Assembly: GCA_946800325.1 (NCBI GenBank)
Contig: OX326959.1
Span: 27,580,615-27,644,614, forward strand
Length of the DNA stretch: 64,000 nt
Direction of reading: 5' to 3'
Origin: Luzula sylvatica
Taxonomy: Eukaryota > Streptophyta > Magnoliopsida > Poales > Juncaceae
The number at the start of each line of letters is the position of its first letter. The stretch's first letter is position 1. Positions 45,211-57,701 of the stretch are shown one piece after another. Both the position numbers and the translations under genes were made by a program. Under the pieces are notes generated by a model. The model was not told the origin of the DNA, searched no databases, and saw only the letters and a program-made list of their open reading frames with translations.

Positions 45211-47592
45211 CACAAGCATACAAGCATACAAGAAACACACAGAGAACACGCAAGAAAAACAGAAAAAACTGACACCCACACGCACATTAGCAACATGTAC
45301 ATAATTTGTATTTTCCACACTTTGAAGATGTTGCAGATTCATAATGTCTTGTGCAAAATCGATTTGATTACGCAATCAATCTCTGCACATTGAGTGAAAA
45401 TAAATTAGACTGAATAATTAACAAAATTTATTAGATTATAAGGAATAAAATTGAGAATTACCTTGTACACAGTCGATTCCTAAACAAACCCAAAGAACCT
45501 GAGTCGTCGAGATTGTATACACACTATTCTCCTGCACCGGAAATAATGGTAGTTAAAATTAATATTTTGCAGAAAAATAAACAAATAATTAAATTGATTT
45601 TGTTTGGGACCTGATCGAGTTTAATTTGGTTCCGTTTCTTGATCGCCGAGTCCTCCTATAACCTTTATTGTTGCTCTGATCGTTGACTTTTGATTTTCAA
45701 GTAGAATCCGTCGAGTGCTAAATTGAATGTATCGAATTCGGTGTCTTCTCTCGATTTGAACTCGCTGAAGAGTTGGGCAGCATTCATCATAAATCTGAAA
45801 AAAAGAACGAATTAGCATTTAAAAAAGAAAAAAGAAATGCAAAATTGTACTATAATGATACCTTATTTGGAGTTGAGTTTTGTGCCGCTTTTTGCATCGA
45901 GATGAAAACTTCTAGCCAGAAATGACCTCTTTGAGCCAGTTCTCGAAGGAACTCACAGTACCTTTGTTAAAATAAATTAGATCGAATAATTAACAAAATA
46001 GATTGGATTTTTTAGGAAGGGATAAAACTGAAAATTACCTCGTACAGTACAGTGATATAGTCTGTCTTGCTATGGTATAGAAATGGATCAAATTTTGATT
46101 GTCTTGTTTGGAGTTTCTGGTCGCTGATTCCTTGCCTTGTTTGGAGTTTCAGCGTCGTTGATTCATGCTTTGTTGTTACTCCGTTGACTTCAGATTTTAG
46201 AGAATCGACCAGTATTCATCATAGATCTAAAAAAAAAGAACAAATTAGCATTTAAAAAATAATAAACAATGCAAAATCGTAAAGAGAAGAAATTCTGGTA
46301 ACGGGGTAATGCAATTCATGTGCAGGTCTCTTGGTCATCAGGAATCTTTTAAAGTATACAAATCAATAAAAAAAAGGAGCAATCGAAATCAAGAATCCAT
46401 GAGGGTTTTTTCCAATAATCAAAATCAAAGAAAAGAGAACGTAAGACACACGCCACCATTTACTTTGTTGATTTGGGGGTACTCAAAAAAGAAAAACAAC
46501 TAATTCTGATAAAATACAAATAATGGAGGAGAAACGCTTACGTGCTCTGTCTGTCCAGTAACGAATCTCACGTCAAACATGGAAATCGTCCATTGTAGAG
46601 GTCTTAGTCCACAAGTTTAGAAGAAAACGTTCTTCTCGAGTTCAGATTTCCCTTCTCGTCTCTGATCGAACAATCTACGAAAGAGAAGTTTGGAGTTGGT
46701 TGTGACTATCTGGATGGAGGGATTTCTTTAGTGGGAGAGAAGAGAGAGGAAATTTTGTGCGAGAGAAGAGAGGAGAGAAGAAAGGGTATTTGTTTGTGAG
46801 AGGACGAATGTGCAGAGATGAAGACGGAGGAGGTATATAGAGATGAAGACGGAGGCTGTGCTAAGATATTATTCCATAAACCCGGCATATAAATTTAGAT
46901 ATACACTAATTCTCAATGTCATCCTCAGGTGCTCTCATTAAACAGTGGACCGAGTTCATTTCATATAACATGCGAATATTAACGTTAAGATTAGATTTGC
47001 AAAAATTTCTTAACGTTAAGATTAGATTTTTGAATATTTTATGACCGTTAGGAATTTAATTATGTTAGCTAATTAGAAACAAGATGTTTATAACAATAGA
47101 TGAAAAAATAATTTCACATTAAGTCATGTCCTCTCTGAATACTTTCACCTCTATTTATCTTACAAGATCATCATAAAAATTCCTCATCTAATTTTATCCT
47201 TTCACCTCTATTAATTTAAAAGATATCAAAAAAAAATTATCAAAAAAAAAATAAAAAATAATTACAAAATCCAACGACACATATAATTCTCTTAATAATA
47301 TTTTGTTTTTTTAGATTTACAAATTCTCTATAAAATTTCTGACTATTTTGTAGGATTTAAAAAAATCACAGCATGAGGAAAAGTTGATACGTGAGGCTAG
47401 AAAAGACAACTATTTTTATATTTAAATTCAATTTTTTGTAGCAAGATTATCATAGAAAATTATCCATTTAATTTTTCTAGCAAGATCATCATAAAAATTC
47501 CTCATTTCATTTTATCCTTTGTATCTTACAAGAGACTTTTGATTATCCTGGTCTACGGGTTTTCTTTTCAAAATAATTGAAAAAAAAAATGA
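45211..47592 (-). repeat. Right arm of the 5.7-kb inverted repeat
   Basis: Inverse of 41,893-44,480, with small indels and an estimated 90-95% identity. For example, SSSLVSHK in the left-arm ORF corresponds to SSLLSHK here. It ends near 47,592 in the T-run and CAATTATTTT block that begins the left arm. Confidence 0.85.
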
Positions 47593-47712
47593 GAGATATG
47601 ATATAATTATATTTGCAAATATGTCATGATCAAATTAATTAGTTCAAACACCCGCGTGTTAATTCTACTTAAATAAATAATGTAAAAAACATGTAAAAAA
47701 AGAAATATGATA

Positions 47713-47741
47713 TCCCGCGCAATTGCGCGGGGTAAAGCTAG
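47713..47741 (+). mobile_element. Helitron 3' end
   Basis: A perfect hairpin CCCGCGCAATTGCGCGGG (47,714-47,731) is followed seven bases later by CTAG (47,738-47,741) and then T. A hairpin about ten bases before a CTRR end is the Helitron 3' signature. The 5' end was not found; it could lie left of the inverted repeat. Confidence 0.7.
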
Positions 47742-48511
47742 TTGTAAACAAAATAGAATAAAAATTAAACTGTTTTTTTTATTCTGTTGGCATACCTCCC
47801 CTTTATTGTTTTATTTATTTCCTTTCGGTTATGTTTTGGTTTTTGATTAATTAAGTGTTTCTCTCATTTTTTTATGCCATTGGTATTCTTTGCATTAATC
47901 TTTGGATCAAATCATCAAAATAATAATACCATGAACTTATTTCATTACATAACATTGGGGGACATAATATATATGCATTGAACATAATATTGAATCATGA
48001 GATTCTGGAGTGTGTGAATGTTTGTGTATGATCACCAATTCACTCGGAAAATTATGAAATGTGGTGGCAACAAATACTAATTGGCAAAATTGTATTATTT
48101 ATTTTTATTTTATTTTTAGTTACAAAATATAGTGAAATGTAATATGAAACGTAAAACATAGAGTATCATCAAAGACAAGCGATCGCTTGTTGGGTACCGT
48201 TAAAAAAATTTCTCTTGTTTAAAGAGTTTAAAGAGTTATGCTATCAAAATATTTCCATCAAAGACAAACATAGTGATGACCTTTCAGCGTTGAGATTATT
48301 TTCTTTAGTATTTGTGTCAAAATATTTCCATTTAGTTCATTATGCAATAGTGTTTAAAGAGTTATGCTATCATATTCATGATACTTGTGTTCTTATGCGA
48401 TTTGAAACTTGTGTTCTTTTCATAGTGTTAAGTTTAAGGGCCAGTTTCTATTGGATTTAATTGAATGGTCAAATGAGTTGAATGTATATGTTGAGACTAG
48501 ATTTTGAGCTT

Positions 48512-48513
<2 letters not shown>
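47742..48513. other. Spacer without a recognisable gene
   Basis: The 81-codon ORF at 48,215-48,460 has no recognisable family. The phrase AAAGAGTTATGCTATCA occurs twice (48,229 and 48,357), a small local duplication. Confidence 0.4.
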
Positions 48514-48517
<4 letters not shown>

Positions 48518-48546
<29 letters not shown>

Positions 48547-48640
48547 ATTAAAAGCCCGTAGGCATTCTCTCTCCAGAGGAATTTCTCGAGGAGAGAGAAC
48601 GAATGCTTCAAGAGCTCTTTCCCTCTTGTACCCTCTTACC
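48518..48640 (-). mobile_element. Poly(A)-tailed retroposon 3' end (minus strand)
   Basis: A run of about 28 T (48,518-48,545) is followed by GATTAAAAGCCCGTAGG. On the minus strand this reads as sequence ending GGCTTTTAATC plus poly(A), as in plant LINE or SINE 3' ends. The 5' extent is unclear. Confidence 0.4.
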
Positions 48641-48995
48641 AGGTCAGCATTAATACCAGTTTAGGATTATTGTACCTGCGAGATAGTTTTAATGTCTGTA
48701 CACCGAGTTCAATACAGCTTTGTCTTAATATTTATTTGAGGGGTTATTTATAAATTGTCATATCCAAAATTTTATAAGGACTCTTTGATAAACTTGTCCA
48801 ATTGAAGTCCACAGACCAAAATTTTGATGTCAACAAGTAGTAGTTCTGATATTCTATTTTTTTTTAATTATCTTATGTATTTGTAGCAGTAGAAACGGTT
48901 AATTAGTGGAATGCATACTTAATACATAGTTTTGGCAAATTTACGCATAAGCCCTCAATAATTCACTAATTTAACATTTGATAATGAAATTACAG

Positions 48996-49651
48996 GAGTA
49001 GAACGATTCGTTAACCATCTTCGTGCAAACGACGTACCCATGTGTGTTGCAACTGGGTACGCTAACTCCTCTCTCTCTCTCTCTCTACAAATATCTACAT
49101 TGATATTTTACTTTTTAATATTTTGGTGAAGATCTCACAAGAGGCATTTTCTACTGAAAACACAAAATCATGGGAAAATATTCGAAATGATGAATCATAT
49201 CGTGATGGGAGACGATCCCGAGGTCAAGCAAGGCAAACCTTCTCCTGACGTGTTTCTCGCCGCTCTTCGCCGATTCCAGGTCCAACATTTATAATTATTT
49301 TTTTAATTATTTTTTGTTATTTTTTAATTATTTTGTGTTAATGTATTATTTTAGGGAAATGTGGAAGCGAGCGAGTGTTTGGTTTTCGAGGACGCGCCGT
49401 CTGGTGTATCCGCAGCTAAAAATGCGGGGATGTAAGTCTTTACATAAAGTTTAATATTTATATAATTTTTTATTTACCTAATTTTTTCAGGTCTGTGGTG
49501 ATGGTACCGGATCCAAGACTGGATTCCAGGTAATTTTTTATTTACCTAATTTTTTATTTACCTAATTTTTTTTAATTATTTTTTATTTACCTAATTTATT
49601 AGCTCTCTGTTGGATTTCGAGCCTGAGTATTGGGGTTTGCCTCCATTTTAA
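48996..49651 (+). pseudogene. GPP: Glycerol-3-phosphatase (GPP, HAD superfamily), C-terminal fragment, five exons
   Basis: Exons 48,996-49,056, 49,132-49,279, 49,355-49,431, 49,491-49,529 and 49,603-49,651 all have GT/AG borders and join in frame to TAA. They encode GVERFVNHLRANDVPMCVAT, SHKRHFLLKTQNHG, MGDDPEVKQGKPSPDVFLAA (HAD motif III Lys), VFEDAPSGVSAAKNAGM (motif IV acidic pair), VVMVPDPRLD and LLDFEPEYWGLPPF. This is the second half of plant GPP-type phosphatase, which dephosphorylates glycerol-3-phosphate. The N-terminal half with motif I (the DxDGT-type nucleophile Asp) is not found upstream, and about ten residues before the last exon are missing. An enzyme from this locus would lack its nucleophile. 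The preceding 6 kb is filled by repeats, so the 5' half may have been displaced. Confidence 0.85.
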
Positions 49652-49683
49652 GATTATTATTAGAAATATATATCAGAGAATAA

Positions 49684-49849
49684 TCTCCCTCTCCCATTAA
49701 AAGTTGGATACTAAGAATATGGTGAGGCCACGTCACCAGTACTGTTCACTGCCTGTTACTGTTCACTGCCGGGTACTGTTCACTGTCATTTACTGTTTAC
49801 AACCGGTACTGTTCACAATCGGTACTGTTTAATTAGGTACTGTTCATAT

Positions 49850-49893
<44 letters not shown>

Positions 49894-50272
49894 GTATGCC
49901 TTGTATTCTAAATAAAATATTTGAATTTTTCTTTTGGAACATATGATATGTTTTGAGGAGGAAAAAAGTTTGTATTTATTGCATAATACTTGTGAGACTA
50001 TTTAATATCAGATTTTTTTTTTTAAATTAACATTTATGAAGATTACTTTTGTTTTGCACTTATAACGTTTTAGATAAAATTATTATTTTATAATCATAAC
50101 AAATTTTGAAAAATCCCAGTGAAGCGCGAGAAATATTTCTATTTTCTTATCAAATAATATATTTCGCAGCGAAATAATATATCAAATAATATATAAAATT
50201 ATTACTTTTGCTTATTATATTATTTCTTATCAAATAATATATCCCGCAGCGAAGCGCGGGCTATTTTCCTAG
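49684..50272 (+). mobile_element. Non-autonomous Helitron, 589 bp
   Basis: Starts TCTCCCTCTCCCATTAAAAG, ends with a CCCGC...GCGGG hairpin (50,243-50,260) and CTAG (50,269-50,272). It sits between host A and T with no target duplication, as Helitrons do. It begins 33 bases after the GPP stop codon. Internally it carries about seven copies of a GTACTGTTCACTGCC-like unit (49,739-49,850) and a poly(T) tract (49,857-49,890). No helicase gene is present. Confidence 0.78.
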
Positions 50273-53200
50273 TAATAATAATAATAGCTCTAATTTCTTG
50301 ATCTATTGTTTCTAAATTGTATTGCCTTTTGTGATTTGGAGGCTAAGTTCATTGACATGTTTAATATTTTTTTTGTCACTTCTTCTTTCTAGTTTCGTAT
50401 AATAAAAGAATGTCGTACAGATCAAACCCAAATTAACGTATAAATAAAGAATTTGAATTGAGAAATAATTCTCGGAAGAAAAAAAATATAATCTTCCATC
50501 TCTTTTGAACGAGACAAAATATAATCAATTTTAGAGCACTTTCATTTTATTTTATGTTCTCTTTTTTATTTACTCCAATTGGCCTAAATATAAATTTCTT
50601 TTCTTGAACGTAGAGTAGCATATCTTGTTTTTAAAGAAAATCCTAAAGTTATCCTTACATAGTAAGCAATAGTTTTAAATCGACACAAAAAAGGATTATT
50701 GTAACCCGAAAGTAATATAAACACAATGTAATTTGGACTTGGTTTTATAAGAACTGCAAATAAAATCATGACATTTTAATGTTCAACAAATACACAACAA
50801 AAGATTGATGATGCTTAACAAAAAAAAGGAAAAAGAAAATCCATTGTTAACGAAATTGCAAAAATGAAAATCCTAACATTAAGTCATTTTACTAGTTTTG
50901 GTACTCAGCGATCAAATAAGTTAACAAGATCTCCATGTAAAGCTAATTTAATTCCTTCCAATTGCCAATTTCTCTTTTTATAAAATGCTATGTCCAAAGT
51001 TTTATAAGGGCTGTTATGTAAACTTAGCCATTAAAAGCGCATATTATTTTTTTTAAGATCTTTAAGAGGGAAGATGATTTTTTACAATTTTAGTCCATCT
51101 AGGGTTTTCTTGCAATTTTAGCATGACAAGGGCACACTTTTTATGCAATTTTTCTTTTAGCAAAATTAATATTATTTTCCTCAAAATAATCTGAGAAAAA
51201 TTGTTGGTTGCGTTTTTCATGATTATATTCGAAATTATTTATGGTTTTTAATATAAATTATAAATACATCAATTGTTGGTATGAATTGTTTTTAGGAATC
51301 AATTCAATTCAATTTATTCTCAATTCAATTCAATCCAATTCAATTTGAATATAATTTTAAGATTCCTTCTCGAACTTCAAATTTAATTTAAAGAAAATGA
51401 TGGTACCATATTTAGGGTTCGTTGGTTTGGTGGTGCAACATCTTAATTTTGATAATTTGACCATCATTTTGAGCTATAATTGCAAGTCCTTGAACCTTGA
51501 CCCTTATGGATCCATTGGTAAGTTTTCATAATTTCAAGTTTAATTTAATTTAATGAATTTTCTAATAACTTTTTTTTTTCGTAGATGATACTGCGATGTT
51601 TTGGGGAATGAAATATTACAATTTACAATGACCTTTTAATGCAAGCGGGTTCGGAAGGAAATTTACAGTTGTTTCGGAAAGAATCGTCAACTTTCACCTT
51701 TTGAAAGGATGGGTCTTTCCGCAATGAATTTACTTTAATGGGGATAATTGCGTAATGCCTCTTCCGATCAATCCATTGTTGCCCAATTCTTCTCCGACAT
51801 CAGAACTGCCGGTTTCGGGTACCGGTTTCGATTGTTTTGGTGGTGGTGTTGAATTTAGTAATTTTATGAGGTTGATTCTGTATGGTTCTAGGGAGTCTTT
51901 GTGGGTTGTGTGAATCTGGGGTGGGAGTTTAACTAGAGATGTAAATTGGGGGAAATTTAGTGATGTATTAGTGAGTTTAATGTAAAATAATTTAGACTTT
52001 TGTACTTTAAATGGATTTTGAAAATTATATGGAAGAAAATGATATTTACATATTACTTGCCTGAAATTATTTTTGATTAAGGTGAGTTTGTATTAGAGTA
52101 TGGTTCCATGTGAATAGTAATGAAACAAATAATAGTAATCACCAAATCTAATTTATTTTCTAAGCAGAAATTGAAAAAATATGACAATATAAAAAAAATC
52201 ATCAAATCTTCTATTCTTTCTCGCAAAAGTTACATGCTCCAAGACTCCATGGTCATCTCTTCTATTCTTTCTCATCACAGCAAATCGGCGATTTTTTGCA
52301 TATTGCCCATAATAATACCGAAATAACATAACCTCCTTCGATTCTTCGACTAGAGTATCGAGATCGTGTCCTTCGCCTTCATTAATTTCTAAAATATTTA
52401 TCATCTCCATTTCTATTAAATGAAAAAAAAAATCAAATTTATTATCAAAATAAGACAGTAATACAATTTTCAGATTAAAAAAATTATTATCCTCATGTAC
52501 AATTTTCATCTCCAAAGGCATGTATCCTTCGTGTAGAATTTTCAGATTAAAATAAAAACAGAGGATTGCACATCTTACGGTGAACAGTGTTTAGGAAGTA
52601 GACAGAAAACAGAGGATTGAAGGAAGAGCAACCCTCGTCAAATCAATCTGAAATACAAACGTCATTGTAAATGAATCATTTGAATTGTGTTTTTGTTGAC
52701 AAATGCTAAATTTCATGTGCTTGATTAAGCATTCAAAATTAAAAAACCTGATGCTAACTGGAATGAATGTGTACAAACTTATTCAAAAAAATATATTCTG
52801 AAAAAAAAGTTGAATTCATTAGTGCTAAGTATCAAGCAAAATTGAACATGAATTTAATCAAACGTAAAAAAAAAAAAAATACTCTTAATATCAATTGCTA
52901 AGTGGAATAATTCGATAAATGATCTGGTTATAAGAAATCAAATGTGCGAAAAAACAATACTCTCAATATTAAGTGTTCAAGTGGAATAAATATCCATAGA
53001 GTTGATATTCATGATCACACGAAAAGAAACAAGTTACCAATATGAAATCAATGTTTCGATTATCAATGAAAAATTGTTGATCCATGAAATCACAAATACA
53101 TATACATGATAAAATAGAAATAAAATTGTCAATATGAAATACAATGGCAGAACACAAGTACGGACTAGACACACAAATACGAAATGCCAAAACGACTAAT

Positions 53201-54090
53201 ATTTTTTCAAAATTAGAGAACTGATTACCAAGAAATTGATTACCAAGGTACGAGTGAAGTGATCAGATAAACAAAGACCAAAAACCTCAAAATTGAACCA
53301 ATTAATCCTAAATCATCAAATCAATCTCATCCCAGCTTACACAAAACAGAGAAAACCCTAGTTAAGAAAAATCACAATTAACAAAAAAGAAAGCGCACCT
53401 TATGAAAGATTACTTAATCATTCCGCATCAAATCCCCAGATTAAAGAAAAAACACCCTTTCCACCGATTTCGCTTAATTTTTCTAATAATTTTCACTGAT
53501 TGAGATTTTCTGGTGACAGCTTGAAGTGCGGCTTTGTTTCCTTGGTTTGAGATGAGTTGTCGCGGTGAAATCAGAGAGAAAAGCTAGGTCTACCCTAGAC
53601 TCGGTGTACCCTAAACTGCGCGACGAAAGATTATATTTATTAATGGGTTGAATATGCTAGGTCTACGTAAAAGTATCCCTCGAGGCTCGAGGAACGGAAG
53701 GTAAAATCAGAATTTAGAATAGTGCATCTCTAGCACAGTTGTTCTTCTCTGCCGGTGTTTACTGTTTACAATAACGTTAAATTAGCCCAAGGGCTTTTCT
53801 GCAAAAAAGAAAAAAGAAAAGAAAAACAATAATGTTAAATCTCTCCAGTTTTAAAGAACTGGAATAATCAATTAGTTTTATATGACAATGATGAGATATT
53901 ATTGTAACACGCTAATGGATATTATAATAAATGGAGATGATTAAAGATCGGTAAGATAGACGGAAGTCAGAAGAGTTTTTCTGTGATTGTGAATAATCAT
54001 GGAATAAATTTTGAATTCAAATATTTTATATTTTTCATATTTTAGGGGCCATAATATAATATTTTATAGTTTTCGTGCCATTACCGTAAT
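50273..54090. other. Spacer without a recognised gene
   Basis: Two stretches look gene-derived but are unidentified. One is a 52-codon ORF at 51,755-51,913 (MPLPINPLLPNSSPT...), downstream of a possible intron boundary TTCGTAG|ATGATAC near 51,585. The other is a minus-strand leader-like stretch at about 53,404-53,600 followed by GTGCGC. The 122-codon minus ORF at 52,153-52,521 is AT-rich and unrecognised. CAATTCAATTCAATT repeats lie at 51,300-51,345. Confidence 0.4.
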
Positions 54091-54099
54091 GCTGCCAAA

Positions 54100-56475
54100 A
54101 GTTAATTTTGGTGCCGTTTAGAAGCCGCTGGCAAAAGATTGTTTTCGTGCCTTTACAGGCAGCCGCTGCCCAAAGATTGTTTTCGTAACGTTTACAGTGC
54201 CGCTGAGAAATGATAGCTCTCGTGACGTTTACAGTGCCGCTGCCAAAAGGAAGTATTTGTGCCTATTCAGGAAATCGCTGCCGTAAAATTGTTTTTCGTG
54301 CCAATTACATTAACAGCTGCCAAAAGATTGTTTTCGTGCCGATTACAGTAACAACTACCAAAATATAGTTTTGGTGCCGTTCACTGTCAGCCGCTGTCAA
54401 AAGACATTTTTCGAGCCCATTACCCTAAAGCTGCCAAAAATTTGTTCTCGTGCCGATTACAGAAAAGGCTGCCAAAAGATTGTTTTGGTGTCATTCAAGG
54501 TCAGCCGCTACCAAAAGTTAGTATTCGTGCCGACTACGCTAACTGCTCCCAAAAGATATTATTTGTGCCAATTACACTAACAGCTGCCAAAATATTGTTC
54601 TTGTTCCGATTAAAAAAAAGCTGCCAAAAGATTGTTTTGGTGTCCTCACTGTCAGCCGCTGCCATAAGTATTCGTACACATTACGATGACTACTGCCAAA
54701 AGACATTTTTCGTGCCAATTACCTTAACAGCTGCCAAAAGATTGTTCTCGTGCCGATTACAGAAACGGCTGCCAAAAGATTGTTTTGGTCTCATCAACTT
54801 TCATCCGCTGCCAAAAGTTAGTATTCGTGACGACTACTCTAAATGCTGCCAAAATACATTATTCGTGCCAATTAACCTAACAGCTGCCAAAAGATTGTTC
54901 TCGTTCCGATTACAGAAACTGCTGCCAAAAGATTGTTTTGGTGTCATGAACTTTCCGCCGCTGCCAAAAGATTGTTCTCGTGCCGATTACAGAAACGGCT
55001 GCCAAAAGATTGTTTTGGTGTCATCAACTTTCATCCGCTGCCAAAAGATTGTTTTGGTGTCATCAACTTTATTCCGATGCCAAAAGATTGTTTTGGTGTC
55101 ATCAACTTTCATCCGCTGCCAAAAGTTAGTATTCGTGACGACTACTCTAAATGCTGCCAAAATACATTATTCGTGCCAATTAACCTAACAGCTGCCAAAA
55201 GATTGTTCTCGTTCCGATTACAGAAACTGCTGCCAAAAGATTGTTTTGGTGTCATCAACTTTCAGCCGCTGCCAAAAGATTGTTCTCGTGCCGATTACAG
55301 AAACGGCTGCCAAAAGATTGTTTTGGTGTCATCAACTTTCATCCGCTGCCAAAAGATTGTTTTGGTGTCATCAACTGTCTTCCGCTGCCAAAAGATTGTT
55401 TTGGTGTCATCAACTTTCATCCGCTGCCAAAAGATTGTTTTGGTGTCATCAACTTTCATCCGCTGCCAAAAGTTAGTATTCGTGACGACTACTCTAAATG
55501 CTGCCAAAATACATTATTCGTGCCAATTAACCTAACAGCTGCCAAAAAATTGTTCTCGTTCCAATTACAGAAACTGCTGCCAAAAGATTGTTTTGGTGTC
55601 ATCAACTTTCAGCCGCTGCCAAAAGTTAGTGTTCGTGCCGACTACTTTAACTGCAGCCAAAAGACCTTATTCGTGCCAATTAACCTAACAGCTGCCAAAA
55701 GATTTTTCTCGTGCCTATTACAGAAACGGCTGCCAAAAGATTGTTTTGGGGTCATCAACTTTCAGCCGCTGCCAAAAGTTAGTGTTCGTGTCGACTACTT
55801 TAACTGCTGCCAAAAGACCTTATTCGTGCCAATTAACCTAACAGCTGCCAAAAGATTGTTCTCGTTCCGATTACAGAAACTGCTGCCAAAAGATTGTTTT
55901 GGTGTCGTTCACTGTCAGCCGATTGCTGCCAAAAGACATTTTTCGTGCCAATTAACCTAACAACTGCCAAAAGATTGTTCTCGTGCCGATTACAGAAACG
56001 GTTGCCAAAAGATTGTTTTGCTGTAGCCCACTGTCAGCCGCTGCCAAAAGTTATTGTTCGTGCCGACTACGCTAAATGCTGCCAAAAGACATTTTTGGTG
56101 CCCATTACCCTAACAGGTGCCAAAAGATTGTTCTCTTTCCGACTACATAAACTGCTGCCAAAAGACATTTTTGGTGTCTTTCACAGTAATTGCTGCCAAA
56201 ATATTGTTTCGTGCACTATCACAGTAACACTGCCAAAAAATTGTTTTCGTGCCGTTTATTGTGACACTTGCCAAAAGTTAGTTTTGGTGCTGTTTATTTT
56301 CAGCAGCTGCCAAAAGATTGTTTTTTGTAATTATTTTACAGTCTGCAGTCAAAAGATAGTTTTAGTGCCGATTGCATTCAGCACCTGCCTAAAGATAGAT
56401 TCGGGCCTTTTACAGTCAGCCGCTGCCAAAAAAAAATTTTGTGTCAATTCCAGTAACCGCTGCAAAATGAAAAAT
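54100..56475. repeat. Minisatellite array, 38-39 bp unit, about 60 copies
   Basis: The phrase CTGCCAAAAGATTG recurs about every 38-39 bases, followed by TTTTCGTGCC or TTTTGGTGTC and ATTACAG or ATCAACTTTC variants. The middle (about 54,700-55,900) shows a higher-order arrangement: a block with AATACATTATTCGTGCC recurs at 54,853, 55,160 and 55,507. Where the unit is 39 bases it equals 13 codons, which opens ORFs of 200-250 codons reading CQKIVLVSSTFIR-like repeats. Edges are more diverged than the centre. Confidence 0.93.
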
Positions 56476-56691
56476 GAAAAAAACTATGTTACCACTAATT
56501 AATTAAACAATCACATTTTAACTGAGGTTTTTGGTCAGTTTTTGTTCCTCACATGTCCTCTCTTCCTTTTTTCTTTATTTGCCATCTCTCCTTCCATTTT
56601 TACCCAAGGACCAATACTTTCATTTTTTTCTTCTTCTCAAGTATGGCCATAACGCCCAGCCAAACCTCCTCCTCTCTTGCTCCTCCATTAT

Positions 56692-56692
<1 letters not shown>

Positions 56693-56754
<62 letters not shown>
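56693..56754. repeat. (CT)n microsatellite
   Basis: About 29 CT units. The SLSLSL ORFs across it are artefacts. Confidence 0.95.
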
Positions 56755-56757
<3 letters not shown>

Positions 56758-56784
56758 TGGGTGTTCTTCAAAATACTTCTGTTC

Positions 56785-56853
56785 TAATGGAAGATCTCCT
56801 ATAAATTAAAATGAATTTTTTTTTAGAAATATAATACATGAGTGTAGATGAAA
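56785..56853 (-). repeat. 69-bp copy of an NLR splice-junction region
   Basis: Nearly identical to 63,932-64,000 at the right edge, where it forms the junction between an intron and the LRR exon. On the minus strand it reads TTTATAG|GAGATCTTCC. After the shared part the two copies differ on the exon side. The copy may continue beyond 56,853, but its partner leaves the window. Confidence 0.75.
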
Positions 56854-56859
56854 TTCTCC

Positions 56860-57700
56860 TCCCCAAAAAGAGATTCGAATTCCATTTTACATGTTAATAT
56901 GGGTACTTATTAACTAACTAAATCAAACAACCAACTATTATCAGTAATTACTAATGACTTGTTAAAAACAGGAAATAAAAACAGAGTATTATGATGAATT
57001 TCGGTGTGTTTAATTTCTGCTCCATATGTCAATTAGTTATCTCAAAGTCAAAGACGTGAATATTTTCCATCTTCTTTCAATTTGATAGAAGTTTGATGAA
57101 TCTAATAAATATGTTTCTTCGATTTTGTTGATTTTGGACTTATTAGTTCGACAACGAGCAGATACGTTAATAATCACTTTGAGTTCAAGTTTCTTTTTTT
57201 TAGAATAATGTGTTCAAGTTTCTTATCTCTCAGATAGATATTGAAACACCCAAGGACTTGTTTGAAAAAAAAACTATATACTGAAAGAAAATGGTCTGTC
57301 ACATTAATGATCAAAGTTTATTATGAGTAAATTTTTTTTAATGAACTGAAGTTTATACTAATTTCTGATTATATCAGTTCCTCGAAATTTTTATTAGTTT
57401 ATAAAATTGGAAATATTTATTGGGTTTGAGATTAGCAATAGTTTTTTTTTTTTTTTTTTGTAAAAGAGATTTAAGCAATATAATTAAGTTAATTAAAATG
57501 AAAAGGAGTACTTAGATTCCAGATATTTTAATTATTGTTTGCAAACAATAATAGATATATAAGCATCCTACAATTTACTTGACAACCAAACTTACTAATT
57601 TTTATACTTTCTAGGTTTTGTAATCCTATGGCTTCCTTTGGATGGAGGATAAGGTGGGTATAAATTATTTGAGGGATAATGAGTTATCTCTATTTATACC
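56860..57700. other. AT-rich spacer without a recognisable gene
   Basis: No supported coding sequence. T-runs near 57,190 and 57,440. Confidence 0.45.
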
Positions 57701-57701
57701 T

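Noticed and set aside
44376..45393. Long overlapping ORFs (up to 326 codons) on both strands
   Set aside because: They run through (TG)n/(CA)n and the GC-rich minisatellite, have low-complexity Pro/Gly/Arg composition and no domain. They are repeat artefacts.
49684..50272. GPP fragment as cargo of the small Helitron
   Set aside because: The Helitron start (TCTCCC...ATTAAAAG) lies 33 bases after the GPP stop, so the fragment is outside it.
54442..56502. Four ORFs of 200-248 codons as a repeat-protein gene
   Set aside because: All are explained by the 38-39 bp minisatellite. Frames shift where a unit has 38 bases, and there is no start context or promoter.
56531..56809. SLSLSL-rich ORFs
   Set aside because: Direct translation of a (CT)n microsatellite.
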